Below are positions 24,708 to 33,424 of a stretch of DNA of 61,357 nucleotides, one piece after another. The position numbers and the translations under genes were made by a program. Source of the stretch: Oscillatoriaceae cyanobacterium Prado104 (lineage in GTDB: Bacteria; Cyanobacteriota; Cyanobacteriia; Cyanobacteriales; Microcoleaceae). The first letter of the stretch is position 1. Every line of letters begins with the position of its first letter. The stretch is from assembly GCA_025454405.1 (NCBI GenBank), contig JALOON010000054.1:1-61357 (forward strand). The letters run 5' to 3'. A model generated the notes under the pieces. It saw nothing but the letters and a program-made list of their open reading frames with translations. It was not told the origin of the DNA and ran no database searches.

Positions 24708-27662
24708 ATGGATTTACCGAAAGAAAATCCGCCAATTGACGATGGATCGGAAAAGGAATTTTCCGATCCATTTGATGGTTTTGTTTCTCAACCTGACGAG
24801 CCTGCTGCTGGAGCAGCATCTGGGCTCGAACCGTTGCTGAATCTGTTGGCCGAACTCAATTTAGTTGGCGGGCAAAATCCGCAAACCAAAGCGCCCCCAA
24901 CAGACAACAGCAATGACAAAGTTCAAGCTGAGACTCTCGGCGGGCCTAACGATCGCTCTGCCATTTCTGAGGAAGCGGAACTCAATTTATTTGGCAAGCA
25001 GAATCGACCGACGATCGATCCTAAAATCGATACTAAAACAGACAATAACGACGAACAAGTTCAAGCTGCTACAAGCGATGGGTGGAACTTTTTATCTGCC
25101 ATTTCCCAAGAATTGGCAGCAGCTTCAATGTCCGATCGACCCGAGCCTCCGGCTGCTGTTAATTCGATCGAGGTAGACGATACCAAAGCTGTTGGGGCAG
25201 CGCCAGCAACCTCAATACCAGATAGCTCAACTGCTGTTAATTCGACTGTTAATTCGATAGAGGCAGCAGCGCCCTCAATAATCGAACCCTTCGAGCGCTC
25301 AACTGCTGTTAATTCGATCGATACGACAGCATTTTCAATACCCGAACCTCCCGCACGCCAAACTGCTGCTAATTCGGCAAATAATGATGATACCGAGGCT
25401 TTTCTTGACGGGTTGAAAAGTTTGCTGCTATATACTGAAAAATTCGACCGCTCGGAACTGGAAAATCCGGATTTACCATCCCAGCAAATCATAGATGTCG
25501 CACCGGTAGAAGCAGCAAATTTACAAGAAAAATTGCAGCCAGAACCCGCGCGATCGAACTTGACAGAAACGAAAAATTTGGAGCGCGAGGCGACATCGCT
25601 TCAAACACCGCCAAACTTCCAAGAACAACCTCGATCGGCTTCCCAGAAAGAAATATTGGGAGAAATCAAACAGGATTTAAATGAAGCAGACGGCGCGATC
25701 GAAACCCTCCAAAACTTGATTTTTGGCTCCAAAATATCCGATATCGAACAAGTAAAAAATCTGCTGGCAGAAAACGACTTGCCCGGAGTGCGCAACCTGC
25801 TAGTAACCATCGACCAAAAATTAGGAAAATTAGAGCATCAAATTTACGATCCTCAAGAATTGATCCAACTGATGCTGCCTTGGATTGCCCAAATTCTCAC
25901 CCTCAAAATTACCGAATCTAGGGATGAAGTTGTTAACGCGATCGTCCCGATTATTGACGATGTAATCCTAGCCAAATCTCATGAAAACAAACACTCAATG
26001 AGTTCTGCGATCGCTGCATTGCTTCCCGACGCAATTTCCCAACAAATCCAAAATTCTCCCGCCGATATTGCCAAAGCGATCGGTCCGGAAATCGCCATGG
26101 CAATGCAAGAACAAATTAGACTGGATCGAGAGGCGATCGCTCAAGCCCTCGCTCCAGAAATGGGCAATGCAATTAAAGCTCAAATTGAACTCGAACGGGA
26201 TGCAATGGTTGATGCCCTGTATCCGGTAATTGGCAATACTATTGCTAAATACATGGCAGAAGCTATTAAAAACATCAACGAAAAAGTATCGAATGCCCTC
26301 AGCGTTGAAGGAGTTCGGCGCAAAATTCGCTCTAAAGTACAAGGAATCTCCGAAGCGGAATTAATCCTCAGAGAATCGATTCCCTTTACGGTGCAAGCGA
26401 TTTTCTTAATTCACAAAGGATCTGGCTTGGTAATTTCCGAAATGCAGCAAGCAGGAGATTTCAGTCTCGAATCGGAAATGGTAGCGGGAATGCTCACAGC
26501 AATTCGCAGCTTTGTGAACGATTGTATCGTGCGACCGGGAGAAGTTTCCGAACTAAATCAAATCGAATACGGCGATTCTAAAATCATCCTCGAAGTAGCG
26601 GGATACTGTTACCTGGCAGTAGTTATCAAGGGAGAACCGCCGGAACCATTCATCAAAAAAACGCGGGAAACAGTTAGCAATCTCATTATCAAACACGGCA
26701 GGTCGATCCATGAGTTTGAAGGCGACCCCGACACAATTTCTAATGAAGTGCACGAATCTATCAAAGCTTTATTCGATGCCCAATTCATCAAAGAAAAAAG
26801 TAAGAAACCTCCACTCCTAATTGCAGGTCTTAGTTTAGCAGCGGCCGGTTTAATTGCAATACCCTGGGGAATTCAACTGTACCGCAGCAACGTGGAACGC
26901 CGCCTCGAAGCAAATACCCTGGCAGCTTTAGGATCGGTCCCCGAACTAGCCGTTTACCGATTGAGCGCCGATGTTAAAGAAAACACTCTCACCTTAACCG
27001 GCAAATTGCCGAACCAACAATTGCGGACTCAAGCTGAAAAAACAGCCGCCGCAACTGTACCAAATTTGAAATTAGATAATAGAATTGTAGCTGTAGATGT
27101 GCCTCCAGACCCGGTTTTAGTAGCGGGGGAAGTGCAGCGGATTACTGCTGTTTTGAACCAGATTGAGGGAGTGGAAATTTCCAGCCAGTACCGCGATCGC
27201 CGAGTTACAGTAAATGGTACTGTAATCCTGCCAAACGACGCGCAAAAAATTGCTCCGGCTTTCCAAAAAATTCCCGGCGTTCAGTCCGTAATCACCACTG
27301 TTAAATTAAATCCGCTGACAATTCCCAACCGCATTTATTTCGAGTCCGGATCTACAGCAGTCAATCCATCATATCGCGATACACTTGTCAAGCTCCAAAA
27401 GTTTCTGCAACAACACCCTCAGAAACGTATTAAGATAATTGGTCACAGCGATCGCATCGGCGAAGCTTCGGTCAACAAGCAGTTAGCGCTGCAGCGCGCT
27501 GCAGCCGTGCGAGATGCCCTGATCCTCCAAGGCATCGCCCCGCAGCGCTTGCTAACAGCAGCCAGCAAAAACCCTCCCCCCGGCGTCGATCTAGATCAAC
27601 CTCTACTTTTGAGTAGGTGTGTCGTGTTTGAGCCGATTACCAACGATAAAAAAAGTAAATAA
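24708..27662 (+). CDS. OmpA-family protein with roadblock-like and BON-like regions
   Basis: This is a 984-residue protein. Residues 1-300 are acidic and disordered, with repeated STAVNS-type strings. About 395-530 is a helical region with 23-residue repeats (AxALxPEMGxAIKxQIxLER pattern). About 560-685 has a beta-beta-alpha-beta-beta-beta-alpha pattern (AIFLIHKGSGLVISE, MVAGMLTAIRSFVNDCI, SKIILEVAGYCYLAVVIKG) that looks like a roadblock/longin-type fold. A membrane helix lies at about 702-722 (LLIAGLSLAAAGLIAIPWGI). Two BON-like repeats follow (about 730-875), then the OmpA peptidoglycan-binding domain (about 880-984; KRIKIIGHSDRIG, LALQRAAAVRDAL). With one helix, the N-terminal part would be cytoplasmic and the OmpA domain periplasmic, so it would link cell wall and cytosol. 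The gene ends 2 nt before the GTPase gene. Confidence 0.85.
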   Translation: MDLPKENPPIDDGSEKEFSDPFDGFVSQPDEPAAGAASGLEPLLNLLAELNLVGGQNPQTKAPPTDNSNDKVQAETLGGPNDRSAISEEAELNLFGKQNRPTIDPKIDTKTDNNDEQVQAATSDGWNFLSAISQELAAASMSDRPEPPAAVNSIEVDDTKAVGAAPATSIPDSSTAVNSTVNSIEAAAPSIIEPFERSTAVNSIDTTAFSIPEPPARQTAANSANNDDTEAFLDGLKSLLLYTEKFDRSELENPDLPSQQIIDVAPVEAANLQEKLQPEPARSNLTETKNLEREATSLQTPPNFQEQPRSASQKEILGEIKQDLNEADGAIETLQNLIFGSKISDIEQVKNLLAENDLPGVRNLLVTIDQKLGKLEHQIYDPQELIQLMLPWIAQILTLKITESRDEVVNAIVPIIDDVILAKSHENKHSMSSAIAALLPDAISQQIQNSPADIAKAIGPEIAMAMQEQIRLDREAIAQALAPEMGNAIKAQIELERDAMVDALYPVIGNTIAKYMAEAIKNINEKVSNALSVEGVRRKIRSKVQGISEAELILRESIPFTVQAIFLIHKGSGLVISEMQQAGDFSLESEMVAGMLTAIRSFVNDCIVRPGEVSELNQIEYGDSKIILEVAGYCYLAVVIKGEPPEPFIKKTRETVSNLIIKHGRSIHEFEGDPDTISNEVHESIKALFDAQFIKEKSKKPPLLIAGLSLAAAGLIAIPWGIQLYRSNVERRLEANTLAALGSVPELAVYRLSADVKENTLTLTGKLPNQQLRTQAEKTAAATVPNLKLDNRIVAVDVPPDPVLVAGEVQRITAVLNQIEGVEISSQYRDRRVTVNGTVILPNDAQKIAPAFQKIPGVQSVITTVKLNPLTIPNRIYFESGSTAVNPSYRDTLVKLQKFLQQHPQKRIKIIGHSDRIGEASVNKQLALQRAAAVRDALILQGIAPQRLLTAASKNPPPGVDLDQPLLLSRCVVFEPITNDKKSK

Positions 27663-27664
27663 TT

Positions 27665-28198
27665 ATGTCTGTTATCTCCAAAAAAATGTGCATGGTCGGC
27701 GACTTCGGTGTAGGAAAAACTAGCTTGATCCGCCGTTTTGTTGATGGACAATTTAGCGACCAGTACCTGTCAACTGTGGGAGTGAAAATTTCTCGCAAAA
27801 CTGTCGAATTAGAAAGTGCTAAACAGCAGAAAACTGTAACCGCGCAATTGCTGATTTGGGACTTAGAAGGTCATACAAAATTTAAAGGAATTGCCCCGAC
27901 TTACTTGCAAGGTGCGAGCGGCGTTTTAATCGTTGCCGATGTCAGCCGTCCCGAAACTGTGGAAAGAACGATCGAACACCTTCAGTTGTATTCTTCAGTA
28001 AATCCTAAAGGTTTCGCGATCGTTGCTTTGAACAAAGTAGACCTGGTTGATGAAGAAAAACTAGCAGCTCTCACAGAATTAGCCTATTCGGTAGCAGGAG
28101 AAAAAGCAATCGCAGTTTACACTACATCTGCCAAAACAGGCAAAGATGTTGGCGAAATCTTTCACAAACTAGCTTACACAATGGTAGAACAAACATGA
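27665..28198 (+). CDS. Rab/Ras-like small GTPase
   Basis: This 177-residue protein has every G motif of a Ras-superfamily switch: G1 GDFGVGKTS, G2 Thr in YLSTVGVKIS, G3 WDLEGH (Glu-Gly in place of the usual A/T-G), G4 NKVDL and G5 TSAKTG. Switch II and the effector region are closer to Rab/Rho than to bacterial Era/Der GTPases. There is no lipidation Cys at the C-terminus. The gene starts 2 nt after the OmpA gene stop and overlaps the kinase gene as ATGA. The likely regulator is the roadblock-like domain of the upstream protein, by analogy with MglA/MglB in Myxococcus; that is inference. Confidence 0.92.
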   Translation: MSVISKKMCMVGDFGVGKTSLIRRFVDGQFSDQYLSTVGVKISRKTVELESAKQQKTVTAQLLIWDLEGHTKFKGIAPTYLQGASGVLIVADVSRPETVERTIEHLQLYSSVNPKGFAIVALNKVDLVDEEKLAALTELAYSVAGEKAIAVYTTSAKTGKDVGEIFHKLAYTMVEQT

Positions 28199-29754
28199 AC
28201 CTTCTTTTCAAAAAGTTTCTCGGTCCCAGACAAACAGAGTATTTATTAGCAAATCACGCCTTAATAGTTCAAGAAATCTCTCCGGGGGTGCAGCGATTTG
28301 CTGAGGACCCCAGCGAAGCGCGACAGGGAATAGATGTCCGCACCATTTTTCCCGAACTGATTGGCATCGAGAATATTCTCATGTCGATCGTACTCGGGGC
28401 GAAGCCCAGTTTTGAGCTGAAAGGTGTGGCTAGATTTTCTGAGAGTACGTACCCCTTATATTTTGATATTTTAGTCCTGGCACATGAAGAAGAACACCAG
28501 ACAAATAAGTTGCTAATTTTATTTGAAGATGCTACAGAAAGAATGGTGATGAAGCAATCGTTAGTTCAAAAAGCTAACGAAGCTAATTTGCTGTTGAGCG
28601 CTTTAACTGCCTCCAGAGATTATGTAGATAAAATAATTCGATCGATGGCCGATGCTTTGTTAGTAACGACCACTTTGGGAACTATTAAAAAAGCGAATAG
28701 AGCAGCGCAATTGCTATTCGGATATAGCGAATTAGAATTGATTGACCTGCCTTTATCCATGATTGTTATAGAAGAAGAACTGCTTTACCAAGCGCGCCAC
28801 CGATATATTTTGTCTCAAAAAGAATTAGCTCGGGAACTGGAAGTAGCCTGCACCACCCGCAGCGGGGAAGAAATTTGGGTAGAATTTTCTTGTTCCGCAA
28901 TTCAAACAGAGTTCCAAGGACTGTACGATTTTGTTTATATCGGCAGGAACATCACGGAACGCAAGCAACAAGAAATAGAAATTCGCCACTCTCTGGCTAA
29001 AGAACAGGAACTCAGAGCCGTCAAATCTCGGTTTTTTTCGATGATAGCTCACGAATTCGGCAATCCGTTAAATACAGTATTATTTTCAACTCAAATTCTC
29101 AAAGAATACGGCGAAGAAATCACGAATGCAGAAAAAGATCAATATCTAGATCATGTCAAAACAGCTTCCAAGCACATGGCGCAGCTATTAGATGACTTGC
29201 GGTTGCTCAGCAGTGCTGAAGCAGGACAACTGCAATTTAATCCCGCACCCCTCGACTTGCCAAAATTTTGTGCCGACTTAGTAGAAGGAGTGAAAATTAG
29301 TTTCGGGAAAAATCATACAATCAATTTTGTCGATCGCAAAGCCGAGTCTGACAAAAAAACTGCCAAACAAACTCGGAAACATCAAAGATTGCCAGCATTC
29401 GATAAAAAATTGCTGCGCCATATCTTGACAAATTTGCTGGGAAATGCTGTAAAATATTCAGAAATCGACAGCAATATTTATTTTGAATTAAGTGGCGATC
29501 TCGATCGAGCTACTTTTAAAATTAAAGATGAAGGAATTGGCATTCCTGAGAAAGACAGAGAGCAACTGTTTGAATCTTATTATCGAGCAGAAAATGTAGG
29601 TAAAAGACCCGGTACGGGACTGGGTTTGTCGATCGTCAAACAGTGTGTAGAATTGCACGGAGGTAAAATCGAATTTGTCAGTAAAGTAGGGGTGGGTACT
29701 ACTTTTACAGTCACGATTCCCTGTTATCAAAAACAGGAAACACTTGACAGTTGA
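28195..29754 (+). CDS. PAS sensor histidine kinase
   Basis: This 519-residue cytoplasmic kinase has no membrane helix. The N-terminal module (about 1-125; EYLLANHALIVQEISPGVQRF, then FPELIG) is shared with the adenylate cyclase downstream. A PAS domain follows (about 145-260). HisKA carries the phospho-acceptor His in MIAHEFGNPLNT, then the HATPase_c N box NLLGNAVKYSE, G1 DEGIGIP and G2 GTGLGLSIVK. The start overlaps the GTPase stop (ATGA). The last codons (LDS and stop) lie in a TTGACAG heptamer repeat. It is likely the GTPase's signalling partner; no response regulator is adjacent. Confidence 0.9.
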   Translation: MNLLFKKFLGPRQTEYLLANHALIVQEISPGVQRFAEDPSEARQGIDVRTIFPELIGIENILMSIVLGAKPSFELKGVARFSESTYPLYFDILVLAHEEEHQTNKLLILFEDATERMVMKQSLVQKANEANLLLSALTASRDYVDKIIRSMADALLVTTTLGTIKKANRAAQLLFGYSELELIDLPLSMIVIEEELLYQARHRYILSQKELARELEVACTTRSGEEIWVEFSCSAIQTEFQGLYDFVYIGRNITERKQQEIEIRHSLAKEQELRAVKSRFFSMIAHEFGNPLNTVLFSTQILKEYGEEITNAEKDQYLDHVKTASKHMAQLLDDLRLLSSAEAGQLQFNPAPLDLPKFCADLVEGVKISFGKNHTINFVDRKAESDKKTAKQTRKHQRLPAFDKKLLRHILTNLLGNAVKYSEIDSNIYFELSGDLDRATFKIKDEGIGIPEKDREQLFESYYRAENVGKRPGTGLGLSIVKQCVELHGGKIEFVSKVGVGTTFTVTIPCYQKQETLDS

Positions 29755-29755
29755 C

Positions 29756-29819
29756 GTAGGGTGCGTCGCTACCAAAAATCCCCAAAAAAATCGACAATTT
29801 CCAAGCGACGCACCTTACA
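29756..29819. repeat. GTAGGGTGCGTCGCT hairpin between kinase and cyclase genes
   Basis: GTAGGGTGCGTCGCT and AGCGACGCACCTTAC form a 15-bp arm pair around about 34 nt, flanked on both sides by TTGACAG heptamers. It belongs to the GC-palindrome family. It separates two otherwise co-directional genes and may attenuate transcription. Confidence 0.75.
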
Positions 29820-29942
29820 GTTGACAGTGAATGTCCGGCGTCGGTCTGTCCGCTCTTCACTGTTAGATCTACTAACATTGACTATCTTTGGATAGATTTG
29901 TCACAATTTATATGAGCGGTTCATTTACCATTAAAAATCTCC

Positions 29943-32723
29943 ATGAAATCCCCGTTCAAAAAACTGTTAGCTCCCCCGCACTTGGAATACCTATTGCTCG
30001 ATAATGAATTGGTAATTCAAGAAATATCACACAAAGCTCAGCGCTTTGGAGATCCCCCTCAAGAGGTATTTCAGGGCAACGATATTCGCATTCCTTTCCC
30101 CGAACTCATCGGCACTGAAGAAGTTTTAACCGATATTGTGGAAGGACGGCTGCCTAATTTTGAATTAAAAGCGATCGCGCGGACTTTAGAAGACAATTCG
30201 CCTCTATATTTCGATATATATATCGTCGAGTTAGCAGAAGATGAGAGCGATCGCAAATTAATCGTATTTTTTGAAGACGTAACAGACAGGATGGGTTTGG
30301 AACAAACCTTAGTTCAAGCTACCAATGAAATGAATATTTTATTGAGTACCCTAGCTGCTACCAACAATTATGTAGAAAAAATTATTACCTCAATGGCCGA
30401 AGCGCTGTTGGTAACAACAGCATCGGGAAAAATTCAAAGAGTCAATCAAGCGGCTGTAGATTTATTCGGCTACAGCGAAGCAGAATTAGTAGGCAAATCG
30501 ATAGATGCGATCGTCTTTGGGGACGAATCTTTGCAAGCGATCGGCCAGCAACTCCAGCTATCCCAAGCTAACGCCGAAGTAATTTGCAGGGCAAAAACAG
30601 GAGAAAAGCTCATAGTTGAATTTTCCTGCACGGCAATACCTACAGACTTTAAAAGCATTTCCCAAGCAATTACCGTTCGAGATTTCCTGTATGTCGGTCG
30701 CGACATTACAGATATCCAGCAAGCCCGCAAGCGAAAATTAGTCCAATACGTTACTACCCGCATCCTCTCCACATCCGAAACAATTACCAAAGCCCTCACA
30801 GCAATTCTCCCCGTAATTTGCGACAGTTTGGGATGGGATTTTGCCGAACTTTGGATGTCAGAAGCAGGCGAGGAACTGGTATCAAAAACTAAAAGAAAAA
30901 TTTCCATAGCTGACCCCAATTTGCTCCGGTGCGTTGTGAGTTGGCAAAAACCCTCGCTTGACATTCCCGATTTTGTAGAGAATGCCGAACAAATAACCTT
31001 TGCACCGGGGGAAGGATTGCCCGGTAGGATTTGGGCTAACGCTGCTGCTGAATGGATTGCAGATGTCACAGAAAGCGACTGTTTTTTGCGCCGAGAAATC
31101 GCTGCTGAAGTCGGGTTGCACGGAGCATTCGGCTTCCCAATTTTAGGTGACTACGAGGCAGGAAATTCGGCAAGAGCTGTTTTGGGAGTGCTGACTTTTT
31201 TGAGTACAGAAGTTCAGTCTTTTGATGAGGAATTGCTCCAAACAGTGACAACGATCGGCAGCCAAATCGGTCAGTTTATCAAGCGCAAACAAGCAGAAAC
31301 AGCCCTGCGGGAAAGCGAAGAACAACTCCGAGACTTATTTGAAAATGCTAGCGACCTGATTCAAAGTATTGGAGCAGACGGTCATTTTTTGTACGTCAAT
31401 GAGGCTTGGCGAAAAACTCTAGGGTACACCGAATCAGAAATTGCTAAACTGACAGTTTTTGACATCATCGATCCTAGCAGCCACTCCAAATCTCTGGAGA
31501 TATTATACCAAGCTTTAGTAAAAAAAACGATCGACGAACATACAGTTTATCCCGATTCAGTCCAAATAATATTTATTACTAAAAGTCACGAACAAATTTT
31601 GTTAGAAGGTAGTATAAGCTGCAAATTTGCTGAAGGTTCTCTGGTGGCAATTCGCGCCATCCTGCGAGATATTACCGCCCGCAAACAAGCAGAAGATGCC
31701 CTAGCAAAATCTGTGTCTCTTTTGCAAGCAACATTTGATTCCACTGCAGACGGAATTTTAGCTACTGACAGCACGGGAAAAATAGTTACTTTCAATCGAG
31801 AATTTGCCGAAATGTGGGGGATTCCTGAGGAAGTAATGGTGCTGCGAGATGACGAAGCAACAATGGCTTTTGTGATCGGCCAACTCAAAGACCCCCAAGC
31901 ATTCCTAGAGAAAGTAGAATTGCTTTACGATCGACCCGAAGATGAAAGTTACGACTTGTTAGAATTTAAAGACGGTAGGTATTTTGAACGCTATTCCGAA
32001 CCCCAGAGGTTGGGAGATAAAATTATCGGCAGAGTCTGGAGTTACCGCGACATTACCGAGCGCAAGCAAGCAGAAGATGCCCTGCGCGGAGAACAGGAAA
32101 AATCCGAACGCTTGCTGTTAAATATATTGCCACAACCAATTGCCGATCGGCTCAAGCGCAACGAAACTACGATCGCAGAATACTTTCCCGAAGCGACAGT
32201 TTTGTTTGCAGATATTGTGGGTTTTACACCTTTGTCGGCTATGATGAATCCGATCGAACTTGTAGAATTGCTCAACCAAATTTTTTCGGGATTTGATGTC
32301 ATCTGCGAACGGCACGGGCTGGAAAAAATTAAAACCATAGGCGACGCATATATGGTAGTAGGAGGAATCCCGCAACCAAGGAGCGACCACGCAGAGGCGA
32401 TCGCGGACATGGCCCTGGATATGCACGCCGAAATTGCCCGATTTAATACCGAACATCAAAAATATTTCAGCATCCGTATCGGCATCCACAGCGGTCCGGT
32501 GGTGGCGGGAGTAATTGGCATCAAAAAGTTTATTTACGACTTGTGGGGCGATACAGTTAACATTGCTTCCCGGATGGAATCTCACGGTATTTCCTGGAAG
32601 ATTCAAGTCAGCGAAGCTACTTACAATTTATTGAAGGACAAATACTGCTTTGAGGATCGGGGAAGTATCGAGGTTAAAGGTAGAGGATTAATGAAAACTT
32701 ATCTGTTGCTAGGTAGAAATTGA
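29943..32723 (+). CDS. PAS/GAF-regulated adenylate cyclase (class III)
   Basis: This 926-residue protein converts ATP to cAMP. Order: a shared N-terminal module (1-120, as in the kinase upstream), PAS (about 135-255), GAF (about 265-450), PAS (about 455-580), PAS (about 590-705), a linker helix (EKSERLLLNILPQPIADRL), and the cyclase domain (about 735-926). Metal-binding Asp are in FADIVGF (757) and TIGDAYM (801). The adenine-selecting Lys (IKTIGD) and Asp (YDLWGD) are present, as are the transition-state Asn and Arg (VNIASRMES). All catalytic residues are intact. No membrane helix is seen, so it is soluble. It probably belongs to the same functional unit as the preceding kinase. Confidence 0.93.
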   Translation: MKSPFKKLLAPPHLEYLLLDNELVIQEISHKAQRFGDPPQEVFQGNDIRIPFPELIGTEEVLTDIVEGRLPNFELKAIARTLEDNSPLYFDIYIVELAEDESDRKLIVFFEDVTDRMGLEQTLVQATNEMNILLSTLAATNNYVEKIITSMAEALLVTTASGKIQRVNQAAVDLFGYSEAELVGKSIDAIVFGDESLQAIGQQLQLSQANAEVICRAKTGEKLIVEFSCTAIPTDFKSISQAITVRDFLYVGRDITDIQQARKRKLVQYVTTRILSTSETITKALTAILPVICDSLGWDFAELWMSEAGEELVSKTKRKISIADPNLLRCVVSWQKPSLDIPDFVENAEQITFAPGEGLPGRIWANAAAEWIADVTESDCFLRREIAAEVGLHGAFGFPILGDYEAGNSARAVLGVLTFLSTEVQSFDEELLQTVTTIGSQIGQFIKRKQAETALRESEEQLRDLFENASDLIQSIGADGHFLYVNEAWRKTLGYTESEIAKLTVFDIIDPSSHSKSLEILYQALVKKTIDEHTVYPDSVQIIFITKSHEQILLEGSISCKFAEGSLVAIRAILRDITARKQAEDALAKSVSLLQATFDSTADGILATDSTGKIVTFNREFAEMWGIPEEVMVLRDDEATMAFVIGQLKDPQAFLEKVELLYDRPEDESYDLLEFKDGRYFERYSEPQRLGDKIIGRVWSYRDITERKQAEDALRGEQEKSERLLLNILPQPIADRLKRNETTIAEYFPEATVLFADIVGFTPLSAMMNPIELVELLNQIFSGFDVICERHGLEKIKTIGDAYMVVGGIPQPRSDHAEAIADMALDMHAEIARFNTEHQKYFSIRIGIHSGPVVAGVIGIKKFIYDLWGDTVNIASRMESHGISWKIQVSEATYNLLKDKYCFEDRGSIEVKGRGLMKTYLLLGRN

Positions 32724-32812
32724 GACTTAGCCAGCAGTTCTACCGCATCCGATCGATTCATCTCCGTTATAAATTGTTTACAGTCTATTAAAGAACTCAG
32801 GTTTTACTAACA

Positions 32813-33130
32813 ATGATGAGATTTATCAACCCTAAAACGGACTACGCCTTTAAAAAGATATTTGGTTCAACGGGAAGCAAAGATATTTTAAAGAGCTTTC
32901 TCAACGCCTTGATTTATGAAGGCCACCCTACGATCGAAGACCTAGAAATCATCAATCCCAACTTGCCGCCGCAACTTCAGGGATTAAAAGATACCTATCT
33001 GGATGTCAGAGCTCGACTAATTGATGGCAGCCTCGTAATTATTGAAATGCAGGTTTTAAACGTGCAGTCTTTTGGCAAGAGAGTGTTGTTTAATGCTGCG
33101 AAAACCTATTTCGGGAGTTTTGAGTTTTGA
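32813..33130 (+). pseudogene. truncated Rpn-type PD-(D/E)XK nuclease/transposase
   Basis: The 105 residues match the N-terminal third of the Rpn/PDDEXK_2 family (usual length about 280-300): FINPKTDYAFKKIFGS, LDVRARLIDGSLVIIEMQV with the Asp and the Glu-x-Gln metal motif, and RVLFNAAKTY. Immediately after NAAKTY the frame runs into TTTTGAG heptamers and stops (GSFEF). The rest of the gene is not found downstream, so it has been deleted or replaced. The catalytic acidic motif survives, but the protein is probably non-functional. Confidence 0.8.
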
Positions 33131-33271
33131 GTTTTGAGTTTTGAGTTAAAGAATAGTTTTGAGTTTTTCGGGAGTTTTTCGGGAGTTGTGAATTTTGAGT
33201 TTTGAGTTAAAGAATAGTTTTGAGTTTTTCGGGAGTTTTTCGGGAGTTGTGAATTTTGAGTTTTGAGTTAA
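33117..33271. repeat. heptamer repeat block with 61-bp tandem duplication
   Basis: The block contains TTTTGAG heptamers, interspersed TTTTTCGGGAG units, and a 61-bp segment present twice (starting near 33134 and 33198). It forms the breakpoint of the Rpn gene. Confidence 0.85.
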
Positions 33272-33424
33272 CCCCAGCCTCAAGGCTCTCGATCGAAATT
33301 AAAGAAGCCCTAATTAGAGCGTTAATTCACAATTAATAACTCAAAAATCAAAACTCCGCGTTAGCGGTAGATTAGATCGAATCTGGGGAAAGCGAAACTT
33401 CGCAAATCTTAAATCTCAACTTGC

